Source: Amaurobius ferox (taxonomy: Eukaryota; Arthropoda; Arachnida; Araneae; Amaurobiidae). Taken from it: a stretch of DNA of 64,000 nt. Under the pieces are notes generated by a model that saw only the letters and a program-made list of their open reading frames with translations, was not told the DNA's origin and searched no databases. This document shows, piece by piece, positions 10,151 through 22,894 of this stretch; within the stretch, counting starts at the first letter, position 1, and each line of letters starts with the position of its first letter. The stretch is taken from the NCBI GenBank assembly GCA_951213105.1, contig OX578153.1, forward strand, positions 57,334,520 to 57,398,519, read 5' to 3'. The position numbers and the translations under genes were made by a program.

Positions 10151-12837
10151 TCCTTTCTAATGTTTCTTAAGTTTATACATGAACTAACAGGAGTATAAAT
10201 AATTAATCATGGCATAATCATAAAGCGTATTAGTGCAATTATATATGCGGTGTGGCATGTTGATAAATATAAAATTACATTTAAATAATTTATCAATCAC
10301 TGGACTTATCAATCACTTATCGATCACGTGTAGCATACTGCAATTTCCTCAGGTCAACATCATTGGACTTATTTCTGCTGAATTTCATTGACATATCCCA
10401 TTCTGATCACCAAAAATGTATATTATTATACACTATAAAATTGATTATTTTATTATTAAATTCATTCTGATGTGTAAAAAAGAAAACGGTATTGAAACAA
10501 ATTCATTGTACATCACCTCGCTGAGTAGTCTTATTCATATTAAAATTAGTATGCAGCTTGGTCATTGACATTTGCTACATAGCTGTTATTTAGGCTTTCT
10601 GGTTCTGTGCTTTTCGACACATTCAAGAATGTTTTCCTTCTAAGAATGTTGTTGTTACATATGACTTTATTGGAAACCAACCCATTACATAACTGGCATC
10701 TCACAAGGATACAAAGAGAGATACCATAGCTGTTAGTCGTCACTCATTTAACACCACCCAGGAGGCAAGTGTGATTTAAGGTTTGTCACGGACGCGAGTA
10801 ACATTGGCAGAGATTGGTAAATTACATTCAAACACAAGTTACACATTTATAAAAACATTATAACGCAAAATGAAATAAGATTAAAATTAATTAAGGAAAT
10901 GATCAATCTCCTAAGAATATTATGAAATATTTAAATAACGTCCAGAAAACTAAAACAAATCACTAGGTAATTCTGGAAAGGCCGATCCCTCTTTTTCTTT
11001 GCATTAAAGAGGAGGGGGGGGGGTTAAAAATCCTGACCCGTTAGAATCTGTTCCGTGGTCAGTATTATAAGTGCACAAAATTTCAAGATTTTTGGGAATT
11101 GAGTGCAAGAGAATTGGAAAATTTAGACAGGCAGGAACGTGTTAAACAATTATTATATAGATATTTAATTTTTATTTTAACCGGTAGATAAAGAGCATAA
11201 ACTATTAAAACACGGAAATGCTGTCGTTGGAATAGACTAGATTATTGAGAAAGATACAGCTTCGTTAAAAGCATTTGGTTTGGATCATTTAATGACCAAA
11301 TGGAGCAGTATAAAAGGTTACGACCATCTGAAGGGTCGGTATGGTTTCTGATTTGGATGGGTTGTTTCCAGACGCAATTAATTTCTAGATTTTTTATGGC
11401 ATCTAGTTTTTTTGCAGATGGCGAGTGTACAAAATGTCATGGTCCTTTTGAATATGTATTTATATACACAGAGACATTCTATTCCAAGCGTTGTTGATAT
11501 ATGTTCTGAATGTCTAAAAATGTTTTCACAAAGATCAAATTAGTCACATTCAAGAAGAAAGCATTGTAGAATGATAAGACATAACCATATTATATAGGGC
11601 TCCTGGGGAAAATTTCCCATGACTTCCATTGGATATTAATTTCCATTGGATAATTATTTGTGTATGGAATATGTTCTAAGGAAGGGAAGGCAAATTGAGT
11701 CTATAAAGCGATATGCTATAGTAAAGTATATATGCTATAGTAAAGTGTATAACATGCCTGATGGAATAAAATGCCTTCAGCGCCTCATGTAGAGAATTAA
11801 AAAGTTAGGGTAATAAACCAGGTAAGAAAACGAGATAGACGAAAAAAGCCAATACAAAGTTGTGCAGCATTATCTAATACAGTGATTCTCGGCGGAATCC
11901 TTGAAATATTCCTTAAAATCTCGAACTTTTGGCTGAAACAAGGTGCGATAGGGTTCAATTATGAAATAAACATTAAAGTAGATTGCATAAATAATAATTA
12001 ATTTATATCTTTGAATAACATATTTCAATAGTATTTGTTTAATGCCGATTTATATTTATTAATTACTGTTAATGATAAAATTACAAACATTTTTGCTTGA
12101 TATCTGACTTACTAAATATAAACAAACAGCGTGCATATATTTTGTAAGGATTTTGCGTCACTATAATTATTTTTCATAAAACTGTTACATGATGTGATTA
12201 AGAATAATATATTTTAATTTGCTTAGTATTTTGTATTATTGCTTTTTTTTTACCAAAAATTTTATCTGTCAACCCTATGAATAGTTTATTTATTTATTTA
12301 TTTCTGTCTGTGATACATAACGAGACAAGTCCAATTACAATGATCACAGTATAGGGTAGTGTTGGCAATGTTCATTAAATGTTCAGTTAATGGGAGTGTT
12401 GGTAATGTTCATTAATGCCAATTGAATTTTTTGCCATGTCAAAAATTCTCCGTTTCAACAAAATGTTTCTTCCCAAGTGAATTTTCGCTGGTTTTAAGTA
12501 CCACAGAAGTATATAACCAAGTTAAATTTTCAAAATACTTCATTTTTTTATTAATAGATCACACTAAACACTTTATATTACTCAGTAACAAAAAAAGTGA
12601 CAAATTGTAATTTTTTCATAAGGTTTTGAAAATTTTGCCCTTGGGTTCCTTGGGCCTCTTGGAATCACGTGTCTAATAAGTAGACACCGACAACAAAACT
12701 GTTAGAGAAAGCACTTGTTTAACATAATAGGGTTATTGGTAAATTGCATTATTAACGTCTATGTAACCTTTGGTCAATATTTCGCTCAGTTACATTATAA
12801 TTTATGTTTGACTTTATACTAACAAACCAATCTACTT
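10151..12837. other. 2.7 kb of AT-rich DNA with decayed repeats only
   Basis: No gene recognised. Near 10975-11110, GATCCCTC...CTGTTCCGTGGTCAGTATTATAAGTG resembles the roughly 180-bp repeat of 38800-39960. Near 11210-11480 it resembles 7270-7480. Open frames at 10546-10743 (minus), 11300-11497 and 12422-12610 are short, unrecognised and probably random. Confidence 0.4.
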
Positions 12838-13072
12838 TATTAAAAGCACCATAAGAGTAAACATATCCATAAGAGTAAACAGGAACAACATATTAAAAAT
12901 ACCAATATGAGTAAATAGAAACAACATATTAAAAACACCAATAAGAATAAATTGGAACAGCATATTAAAAGCACCAATGAGAGTAAATAGGAACGACATA
13001 TTAAAAGCACCAATATGAGTAAACAGGAACAACATATTAATAGCACCAATAAGAGTAAACAGGAACAACATA
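12838..13072. repeat. 36-bp minisatellite, about six units
   Basis: Unit of the type GAGTAAACAGGAACAACATA + TTAAAAGCACCAATAT. Because 36 is a multiple of three, two minus-strand frames stay open across it (MLFLFTLIGAFN-like 12-residue repeats). This is most simply a consequence of the repeat rather than a membrane protein. Confidence 0.92.
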
Positions 13073-13511
13073 CAGGAATAGTTTGATAACTATCTTACAA
13101 GATCACTAAATAACTATCGGGTTAGTAAACAAGCAATAAAATGCTCAATTAATGTACAAGACAGAAATAATATTCTCAGGACACAGTTGTAGTTCCAGTT
13201 CACGTTGAATCAAATCACGTCAATGACCAATGACATAACTTTGGAAAGTTCTGGAAAAAAACACGTATCTCGAGGAATTCTAAATCAATCAACACAATTC
13301 GAGAACTTTCCAAAACTCAACAAAAGTTTCTAAGTTAGCGATATAAGGCCAAATTTGTCGCTAAGGTCACTAAAATTGTCGCAGAGGTCAACAAATTTGT
13401 CGCAGAGGTCATGAGATCCGGGCCTTCAAACAATAACAACGGTTTCTTCTAAATGTCGTTTTTCCTCTGGGACAAGCAACATGCTGTGAAGAGATTTTAG
13501 ATATTCGTAAC
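13073..13511. repeat. LTR-like dispersed repeat fragment
   Basis: Resembles part of the solo LTR at 40112-42681: GATAACTATC...CAAGATCACTAA...AACTATC, then TTCTGGAAA, and the ending GATATTCGTAACA with a terminal AACA. Related decayed pieces occur near 16680-17330 and 53480-53640. No start or target duplication could be fixed. Confidence 0.4.
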
Positions 13512-13589
13512 AAAATAATAATACCATCAAATAGTATTCTAAATAAATATTCTTCATCTCATCATTTATTATTAATCACTATTTAGCTT

Positions 13590-13970
13590 GAAATATCCGC
13601 CTTAGTACAATATTGGTTCAATATCGGGCTAACATCTTCAATATAGGATTGTATATCTTGGCATTTTATTGGAAATATTTCCAATGTAACGGCAATATTA
13701 AGGATAGATTGGTCTCTAATATTGGCTAGATATTGGCATTATAATGTATATTGGCAGTATAAGTATTTTGAATGTTTGGAATATATTGGCAACCAATATT
13801 AGCTAAATATTGGATACATATTAGCATGTCAATATTGGCTCTGAATGGCTAGCCAATGCTGTAATTCAATATTGGTCCTATATCATGAAAATGTCCACAT
13901 GTTCATATTGGTTTAACCTTGGTTTAATCTACATTATCTGCTAATATTAATTCAATGTTGGTATGCTACT
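13590..13970. repeat. Cluster of AATATTGG motifs
   Basis: More than a dozen AATATTGG or close variants within about 380 bp, at irregular spacing on the plus strand (for example near 13609, 13718, 13728, 13795, 13807, 13843, 13889). No tandem period was found. Confidence 0.6.
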
Positions 13971-16669
13971 AGGGGTCGACATTATTCTAAGATTTGTATA
14001 AATTTTTTAGGTTAGTGCATTTCTCTTTTTAGACTTTATCTCTCCCTGTTATTGTTTGACTTTTGAGTCAGAGTTCTACTAATAGCAAGAGCCCATCAAA
14101 GATCTGAGAAGTAATTTTCAAAACCTGCATCTTCTATCTCAGAAATAAAATTGCACGATGCAGTCATTGATGACTGTCAGAAAATTACGTCCTGCTGCCC
14201 TAAAATGAATGAAATCGACTAATCCGACTTACAGAGTCGGATGCTTTTTGTTATTCAGTGTTATATAACTTAGAAAGAGTTGAAATTTCAGATTTGAGAT
14301 GGAAATACAGATTACGATTTCTTAATGTTAGAAGGATTTTTTGTTTATCTAATAAAACAAATAGTAGATTAATTTGTTCATGCATTATTTAAATTTCTAT
14401 TTCTCATAATTTACCATGATGGATGAGGTGTATTCATAGGGCGTCACTGTGGTGGGTTGTCAATTGTAGACCTTATCACGTGTTTAATCATTTCAAATAC
14501 ATTTTTCAGATTTATTTTTTCAAAATGAAAGTTGCATTCTTAAATATTTTGATAGTAATGTAAAATACAAAGCACGGTGAGTTAACTTTATGCGAACTTT
14601 CAGAGTTTTGCCAAGTCTGTCGGTTATTATTGACATTCAAGATGTGAATACCCACAAAATGACCGGCAGGTAACATTTGTTTATATTTTGAGTATTTAAA
14701 AGCAGGAGTTATCGAGGCATTTATCTATATGAAGAAAAAATATTTCTGTCTATTCATAATTCTGAAACACTGCATTTTTCAGCACCAATACGTTAGAGGT
14801 AGTTCTTCTCAAATGCATGACTGTTCTTTAAGATAACACAAATTTTCTCCACATTTTTGGATTAATATCCATTTATAAATATCAAAACAGTGTAATAGGG
14901 TTTGTGTCAATTCATTTTCAAACTAAAGTACATGAATAATACATAAGAAACGAAATCAGCTAAAGTGTTTTGTTATTATAGAAGAATAACCCTACTCAAT
15001 GCAGCATCTGAAGTATTGCCATTATTTTGTATGGCAGATTTGCACCTTATAATGTGGAATTATCAAACAAAATAATATGGAATTATCAATGTCGGTTTAG
15101 AACAATAAAATGCCAGCACTTGACCAAATTCAAACCCTTATGTAAATAATGGACAAAATCAAATAATACGCTAACTGTATATTTCATCTATTTATTGACT
15201 TAAGAGGTGTATATAGCAGCATCAAGATAGATAGTATTTTTGATGCCATGTAACTTTTTGCGTTAATATTCCAATAATGTCAATGTTATCACCGCTTGAA
15301 AAGACTCCTGGTAGATTATATATTTTTTTCTTTATTTTTCCCTTATCTCTGGTTGCTTTTTCACTAGCGATGTTAAAGAACATAGTACATGCCAAAGTAT
15401 TATCTTAAAAATTAAAATTTTAATAAAGATGCTCTGAAAATGTCATGCAAATTTGTAAAACAATATTGCCATTTACAGTAACAGTGACCATTTACAGGAG
15501 TACCCACACCACATTTTGAGAATAGAACTTTAAAGTTATTTTTTTAATGATCAGGCGCTTAATGTAGAGCTTTAAAGTAACAACATTATGTAGAAAAAAA
15601 GTTACAACGTTACAAAGTTCAACAAATTAAAGCACAAATTATCACTAAAATATCAGATTCAAAATTTGAGCTTAAGGATAATTATTTGAAATATTTTGAT
15701 ATGTAAATATCAAAATTTGTTCTGCCCTGGAGAAAAAATTTTTAGAACTGTTTTAACAAAAATTTGTGTTCCTCTGTCTATTTTATCTATCTTATCTAAC
15801 GTACATTTTATGTGTACTGCGGTTTTAGTCTACAGAATACATCGTGAAATCGGTCGCTAATGTACTGTACTCACGTATCAAGTTGTATTTGTGTATAAAA
15901 TTTCGTGATTTTAACCATATTTTGACGTTTTGTACATCCACGATCTGTTTGTTACTTATTTCGACAAATATTAGCGGTTTTGACTGTGGCAATACGTAAC
16001 CGCTTCTCTTCATTCCTGATCGATTCTACGACAGATCTAGAAACTCATATATTGCATAGATAAAATTACTGCAACATCTCTCAAGTTTGTATACAACAAA
16101 AATCTCTTTCGAGACATTTTCATTAACTTGGTGCTTTATTGTCTATTTTTAACGATGGTATTCCATGATTAAGCGCCACTTAAACAGTCTACTAAAATTC
16201 TACTGTAAGATTTGCAGCAATATCTATGTTAATATATTCTCATTCTCTCATTTCTATCTCCCTGCTGTCTTGTTCGCCTGTCAGACCTCCGATGCAGACA
16301 ATCGACCATCTAACGCTCCAAGTCTTCCGTTCTTTCGTCACGGCAGTAAAAATAGACGGACAGCCATCGATGTCTATCAGGAAATTACAAGGTCATAAAA
16401 TGAAGGGTCTTTTCCATAACTTTAGGGCGTTTATTTTTCATCAGGTCTTCGACGGACAGACTGCAGTGAGTCGGAGTTTACGACTGTTCTTGATATCATG
16501 CATGCCATTTTGTTGGGCTTTTATATCTGATAGAAGAAAAAGAGAGCACTTTCAGATGAATCAAGTGAAGATAGGAAAGGGAGAGAGTAAATGGAAATTT
16601 TTATTTTATAAATGAATAATACTGCTTAAATGATGTATATAATCAGAAGAAAAATTGCTTATTGGGTGC
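13971..16669. other. 2.7 kb of AT-rich DNA, nothing recognised
   Basis: No transposon end, RNA or tandem repeat could be supported. The longest open frame (16226-16615, plus, 129 codons) has no recognisable domain, and an overlapping frame at 16165-16398 is equally open; I do not call it a gene. Confidence 0.4.
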
Positions 16670-16829
16670 TGTATTGAGTTTGGTATTGCAAGTATAGTGA
16701 CACTTTCGTTATATAATATCGATATATTTACTTCCGTCACATTCCTTTCATGATTTACTCAAGCACTGACACATTCACAGTTCACTTTCACAACTCAACT
16801 AACGATAACGAATGTACATACAATCAGTT

Positions 16830-17117
16830 GTTGTTCGACCCAGATCGTCCGACCTACCCGAAAGTGTAAGGTATCTGCTTGAACGGCCGGGACAGTGTCA
16901 CCCAATTTAGACCGGAGCCCAGTGGCGACGGCATCCACAGGGATTGTACACTCCTTCACGTACCACTGACTTCTCAGAAGGACTTGCAGACCTACCTACA
17001 TATTTAACGCATATATTACTCCGCTTGAACACGAGGACTGCTTGAGCAGAGTCTGGAATCGAACTCGGATCGCCTGAGTGCAATCTCCGAGCGTTAACCA
17101 CTGAGATCTCCCACCCT
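16830..17117 (-). mobile_element. tRNA-derived SINE, copy 3
   Basis: Minus-strand head with GGTTAACGCTCGGAG (A-box-like) and GTTCGATTCCAG (B-box-like), then the family body (CACTGGGCTCCGGTCTAAAT, GGTCGGACGATCTGGGTCG). Flanked by TACATACA-type repeats (about 16815 and 17118). It sits within LTR-like sequence (16680-16829 and 17118-17340). Confidence 0.82.
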
Positions 17118-17383
17118 TACATACATATGCTCTAAGGAAAGTTCTGGAAAAAGTGCGTAACTGGTGCATTCATTAGTCAATCTACGACATTCGAAAGTTT
17201 CCAGAATTCGTTACAGGTCGCGAAGATTATATTTCCCAACTTGTCACACGAAACGGTCTTTCAAATTATAATAATGATTTCTTGTTAGGTATTCGTAATG
17301 GTATGTTTGATACTTCCGTTACATCTCCGTCGCAGTTCTTTTATGATTTATGTCGTGCCTAAAATGTTCCTAAAATCCTAAAA

Positions 17384-17406
17384 TCTATATATATAAAATT
17401 GAAAAT

Positions 17407-17439
<33 letters not shown>

Positions 17440-18234
17440 CCGTCATCACGGGAGAACGGCTGAACCGAATTTGATGAAATTTTGTGGGTAGCCTGAAAAT
17501 AGTCCCACTTAAAAATTTTTCCATGTTTGGAGTTTCTAGGATCAGTGGTTCTCGAGATATTAGTACAAAAACGAAATTTTCGTTTGTCTCACCATCACGG
17601 GAGAACGGCTGAACCGAATTGGATGAAATTTTGTGGATAGCCTTAAAATAGCTCCCCATAAATTTGACCCGAGTTTCGAGTATCTAAGACCAGGAGTTGT
17701 CGAGATATTAATGAAAAACTAAACTTTTCCCCTTCTTCTACAAATACACGGGTATATCTTTTAATTTACGAGAATATAAATAGTACAGGTATATTGGCAT
17801 ATGTTTTGATATATATTGGCATATATTGGAATCAATTACGACCTTCTGGTATAAAGAGTACGGGGATTATTGATATTTTCAATCTATTACGTCATTTCTT
17901 TTATTTTGGCAAATATTTTTCATACTTATATTGTAATACGGGTAATCTTCTACTAACACACTGGCATATTTTCTAATCTGCGACAATATAAGTAGTACGG
18001 GGTTACATATATTGATTCAATTCCTTTTTTTTTGTAAATTTGCTTACAAAAGGGGCCAATATGTTTTATTCTTCAGATCTGCCCGTGAAGATAATTTTGC
18101 ATAGTGAGAACATATATTCTTAAACTTCTCTTTAGGAGCAATAAATTTAATATTTTAACAGAATTTGCACATGATTGAGAATTATAAGTTTCTTTATATT
18201 ATATACTCCGTACGAAGAACGGGTATGCTGCTAG
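17384..18234 (+). mobile_element. Short non-autonomous Helitron, copy 1
   Basis: 851 bp. 5' TCTATATATATAAAATTG preceded by A; 3' ends GGTATGCTGCTAG followed by T, the expected TC...CTRR ends and A|T insertion site of canonical Helitrons. A small hairpin (CCGT...ACGG) lies just upstream of the 3' end. Next to the 5' end is a CTGT microsatellite, followed by two copies of a block with CACGGGAGAACGGCTGAACC. No Rep/helicase coding sequence. Same ends as the 58747-61047 element. Confidence 0.88.
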
Positions 18235-18822
18235 TGTTTTATATAAAAAGTATAAACTTTTAAATTTGAGCCCATAATACTGTTAAGTAGTCTTTAATGA
18301 AGAAGAAAAAGCTATCATTCCACCAGATACACGGATAGATCATCTATTGGATAGGCAGAAATCCGTGGTTCAAGTCTTGCCATTTTACGATTGAAAATGC
18401 TGTAGACTTATAGTCAGGGGAAAGGGGGGGGTCTATGAAGGACTGGAGAAGCATTTTATATAAATTTGCAATTAAATGTTTATAAAAAATAAACATCGAA
18501 ATAGAAAGGCATTGTGTATAAAATGTTTTGTATTTATCTATTTGTCAACTCAATACAACAGCCTCAAATCCACAAATGACCCAAAACAAAAATGTAAATG
18601 TTTATCACTTAGTAGTATCACACTTGCCTTTGGATTTAAAACAAAATTTTATCGAATAATGGAGCTCATTGTGGCGAATAAGTTAAGACTTTAACCGAAA
18701 AATGTTTATGTACAAAGGACACTACTACAGAATGGTATTAGAAGTACTTGTGATATATTTTACAACATGAAAGACAAGAAAACATTTGTTATAAAATGAT
18801 GCATTTTTTTGTAGCTTTTATT
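18235..18822. other. AT-rich spacer
   Basis: No recognisable feature. The 72-codon frame at 18476-18694 shows no domain. Confidence 0.35.
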
Positions 18823-20060
18823 TTAAATTTGGGATTTTTTTTAGTGGTGGAGAGGTAATTTTTTAAAATTAGTCTAATTTTTATTTTTACATGTATGCAG
18901 TTTGTTATTTTTACATGTATTTTTACATGTCTTAGATAATTTTTTAAAACGACTCTAATTTTTTTACTTTCTTTATATACATAATGTATAAGGAAAGTAT
19001 TGTGATGGGGTCGAAAATTCGAATTCGAGTTTTCGACGGGAGAGCACGTTTCAAGCATCCCTTATCACGAATCAAACATTTTTGAAGTGATGTCTGTGTG
19101 TGTGTGTATGTGTGTCAGTGAGCCTGTGGAAACGATAACTGACGAACGAATGGACCGATTCGAAAGAAATTTGGTACAAAAATCACAATCCGTAAACACT
19201 GGAAGTCTATTGTTTTTAAACGTAATCGAATGTTCAGAACCCCCCTAAATTTTCGAGTGAAATTTTGAAAAAATCGTAAAAAAATCAAAACCGCTAATAA
19301 AGTTACGCAAATAGACATCTCTTATGTAATTTTTCATTAGAAAACGATTAACATAAATTTTAGAACGCTAACATGAACCGTTCTTGAGATATTGCACATT
19401 TTTCAAAAAAATTTAAAAAAAAGTCATATAAAATAAAAAAAATATTTTTCCAATTAAGAAACATGTTCACTTTTCATATGTAATACCATGCGATAAATTT
19501 GGTGACATCATTCTCGTAGATCTAGTTCGTTCCATTCATGAGAAAAGATACTTCGAGTAATACTTTTGCATTTGAACGCCAATAGTCATTTTTCTGCTAT
19601 AAGAATAACTTATTTCTCCGTCAGTAAAGCTTAGCGAGATTTTGGCGACGAATTTGATGAAATGTCGCCAACTTGGCGACTTTTTGAGATGTTGTTAAAT
19701 TAACGAATATCTCACCAAATGGATAAAAATCACGCTAAATCATTGAAAATTATGACTAATTGTCGAAAATTCAATATCTTGGAAAGAATATAAGTATCTA
19801 CTCTAAGTAGAACCCATTTTTTTACTGTAAAAGTAGTAAATTCATTGCATTATATAAGGAAAGTCATGTGTTGCCCACATCAGTTTTTTTTACATGTATG
19901 CAGTTTGTTATTTTTACATGTATTAGATAATTTTTTAAAATGAGTCTAATTTTTATTTTACGTGTATGCAGTTTGCTATTTTTGCATGCATTTTTACATG
20001 TTGTATTTTTGCATGCATTAGAAAATTTTTAAAATGAGTCCAATTTTTATTTTTCTATTT
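18823..20060. repeat. Decayed tandem repeat, split by a family A element
   Basis: Units containing TTTTTACATGTATGCAGTTT and AGATAATTTTTTAAAA...AGTCTAATTTTT occur at about 18826-18965 and again at 19884-20060. The family A copy is cleanly inserted between them. Confidence 0.75.
18966..19883 (-). mobile_element. Family A hairpin-ended repeat, copy 1
   Basis: Oriented minus by analogy with family B (hairpin at the 3' end, here the low coordinate). Begins ACTTTCTTTATA...TATAAGGAAAGT (hairpin), then a second palindrome GTCGAAAA...TTTTCGAC, a TG microsatellite, and a conserved block (GAACGAATGGACCGATTCGA). Ends GGAAAGTCATGTGTTGCCCA + CATCAG. No coding capacity. Confidence 0.78.
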
Positions 20061-20077
20061 CACTAATTTTATTTTTA

Positions 20078-20735
20078 CACATCACGTGACTCATTTCAAA
20101 ATAAAAAATGGAATTCATTTTTCTCGACTGTATGGAGATAGTGATGCTTAAAGGTTGTTTAAATTTATATTTAGTTTTTCATTAGAACCGCTTTATTTTT
20201 ACGTATTAACCGCTTCTAAAACCGCTTTATTTTTGCGTATTATCTGTATATCTAAATTCTGTGCCAACGCAATGACAATATTTTTGATTTTAAATAATCA
20301 CTAAACTTGAATCACTCACTTATTCCTACAATAAAGCCTAATTTTAACGCTAAACAAATCAGGCATGCCGAATTTAAGCAAATAAAGCGATTGTAAGGTG
20401 ATTTGTATAAGACGTGCTGAATTTTTTTTTACGCAAATTTATTTAGCTCTGGTGTCTGAAATATAAGTGATATGAATAAAATATTCTTTGATTTTACATA
20501 GAGAAGCAGGCGATGTATATTTCGATGACGTCATTTGAATAAAATTCATTTTGTGTAACTAGCATTGTCGTTTTCAACTAAATGAAATTTTCAAGCAAAA
20601 TAAATTACTGTAGTACTCTGATAATTTAAAAAATGTCACCACTAAATGCATCACATTTTAGAGATTTTTAAATAAAATTGTATTTCAGTTGGAAAGTGTT
20701 TTATAATCAATGCTTTACGCATGATTGATCTTTCT
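20078..20735 (-). mobile_element. Family C hairpin-ended repeat, 3'-truncated
   Basis: On the minus strand begins AAGAAAGATCAATCATG, then AACACTTTCCAACTGAAATAC. Aligns by eye with copies at 24145, 46377 and 49288. The 3' hairpin and microsatellite are missing; the sequence fades near 20078. Confidence 0.7.
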
Positions 20736-20839
20736 TATTTTTAAAGCGAGAGAATGGCAATCTACAATAAATGTGTGTTGCTCCCCTACTTAATTCGCCT
20801 TGAAATGTTGTACAGTTTGTTTGTGTTGTGCTTTTTGTG

Positions 20840-21212
20840 CTGCACTGTAAATTTTTTTTATTTACTATTTTTGTTTACTGTATTTATGTGCTGATTTTAT
20901 TTACGGTTTAAAGCTATCATTTTTGTTTGATGTATTTGTTTGCTGCTTGTATTTACGGTTTAAAGTTAATATTTTTTTTGCTGTATTTATTTGCTGCTTT
21001 TATTTGCGGTTTAAAGTTACTATTTTTGTTTACTGTATTTATTTGCTGCTTTTATTTACGGTTTAAAGTTACTATTTTCGTTTGCTGTATTGATTTTATG
21101 TTTTTATTTACGGTTTAAAGTTATTATTTTATTTACTGTATTGATTTTATGTTTTTATTTACGGTTTAAATTTACTATTTTTGTTTACTGTATTTATGTT
21201 CTGCTTTAATCA
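20840..21212. repeat. 52-bp minisatellite, about seven units
   Basis: Unit built on TTTATTTACGGTTTAAAGTT + ACTATTTTTGTTTACTGTAT. Copies vary by a few bases. The open frame across it (20927-21118) is a by-product of the repeat. Confidence 0.9.
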
Positions 21213-21689
21213 GAATGCGTCCAGTCTAAGTCTGTCGTAAAGCAAATTCTCTGCATCTTAGCGTGACATGAAAAAGATCCATCTTAGCGTGCAACAATAT
21301 GAAAAATTAGATACCCCCTAAGTGGCGCCTTTTTGTGCAAATATTTTGCTTATAACTGATATTCACTAATCATGATCAGAATATTCAAAATATTTCAAAA
21401 TTAATATCATATTAGGGAAATACTACATACAAGGTTCCGAGGAAACTTCTTAAAGATCCTGGTAACTTTGTAACGACCAACGAAAGCTTCACCACTGTGC
21501 ACATTAGTTCTATCTGTAATAAAGAGACCATGCACGATCGAACACAAATGATTGCAGCGCTCCCTAACGTATAATTCAAAAAGTTTGGATAACGGACTTG
21601 ACAACAAAGCAAAATAGACGTAAAAAAAATTATAAAGTTGTAGAGCATTGGCTAAATAAGCAGTAATCTAGTCCAGGAACGAACGAAAA
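21213..21689. other. AT-rich spacer
   Basis: Nothing recognised apart from a decayed dispersed block near 21600-21660 (AAAATTATAAAGTTGTAGAG) that also occurs near 6120 and 11850. Confidence 0.35.
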
Positions 21690-21845
21690 GCGTATACGGG
21701 AGGACATGCATGTATTACGCGTATTAGGAGGACATACGCGTATTAGGTATTACGCGTACGGGAGGACATGCATGTATTACGCGTCCGAAATACATGCATG
21801 TATTTCAGACATGCATGTATTACGCGTTTACATGCATGTCCGAAT
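21690..21845. repeat. Cluster of ACATGCATGT palindromes and ACGCGTA motifs
   Basis: At least five ACATGCATGTA-type perfect palindromes alternate with TATTACGCGTA, in both direct and inverted arrangement. Alternating purine-pyrimidine steps are frequent. Confidence 0.8.
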
Positions 21846-22894
21846 GTTGTATCATAAGGGAATCTAACACGGTGACACCTGCAATGCATATCAAAGTAAG
21901 CGATACTATTCTTTCTGAAATTCAAATGCGCATTGTCTTGCCAAAGGGCATTTTAAACAGCATACACAGAGTTCTGTTCATGTAAGTGGCGTTCATTGTA
22001 TTACTATCGAATACGAAATCCTCCATATACCATAAGCAGTAAATTACCAATAACCATATTGTTGCTTTCTAAAACAGTTTTATTGACGATTTCAACTCAT
22101 TAAACAATGCTATACAACGTTGTAATTCACTTTTTTCATTTATCTTACTTTGTTACCGTTTTCATTATTCTAACTTTTTAAATTCTCCGCCAGGGGTCCT
22201 GCAATCACTTTTATTCGATCGGGCATGGTCACTTTGCTATAAATAGACCTAACATTTATACACTCATGGACTTTTCCATACAAAGTTATTATGGATCTTA
22301 AGGACCTTCGTAGAAACCCTGCGTAACGTATGATACAATGTTGGCAAAACCCCCACCTGCTTAATTTGATATAATATAATACTTCGAAATTCGTTAGATA
22401 CATTATAAATTCAAATCCTTATTGATGTATCAAATATTCATTAAGATAAACGCATATTAATACTTAATATTTCAATCTTAGTTCAGACTACTCATAATCT
22501 GCCTTATCTGATTCATCAAAATAAAAGTAAAATTTCAAAAATAGAACTTGACATCCCTAAAGCGTACTGCTATGCGTGCTATGTAAGGGATTGTCACTTT
22601 GAGAGTAAGTCACTAGGGAGCTGGGGAGAGGTTAGTCTGTGATTGTTTCTATCCCTGCTTTTCCTACGGTAAATTCCAACATGGTCTGCAGTGATTTCAC
22701 AGGGGAGAGATGTCACTTCAAATTAGAATATTTTTTTTTGAATAGGTTGAGCTCTGTCATTCAGGAAAAGTAATTTGACAAATCCATGAAACTCAGCGGG
22801 AAAGATCTGCGGCAATAATGCAATAACAAACTGTAATAAAAAATTAATATTTTTATAATTAATGCAATGAAGTTAATATAACAATAAAATTAAT
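21846..22894. other. AT-rich spacer with a decayed dispersed repeat
   Basis: 22165-22240 resembles 7150-7205. Otherwise nothing supported. Confidence 0.35.

Noticed and set aside
12832..13071. Minus-strand protein with 12-residue MLFLFTLIGAFN repeats as a membrane protein
   Set aside because: It exactly coincides with a 36-bp DNA minisatellite, and a second frame is equally open.
16226..16615. 129-codon open frame as a gene
   Set aside because: No domain, no coding-like composition, and another overlapping frame is also open; length is compatible with chance.
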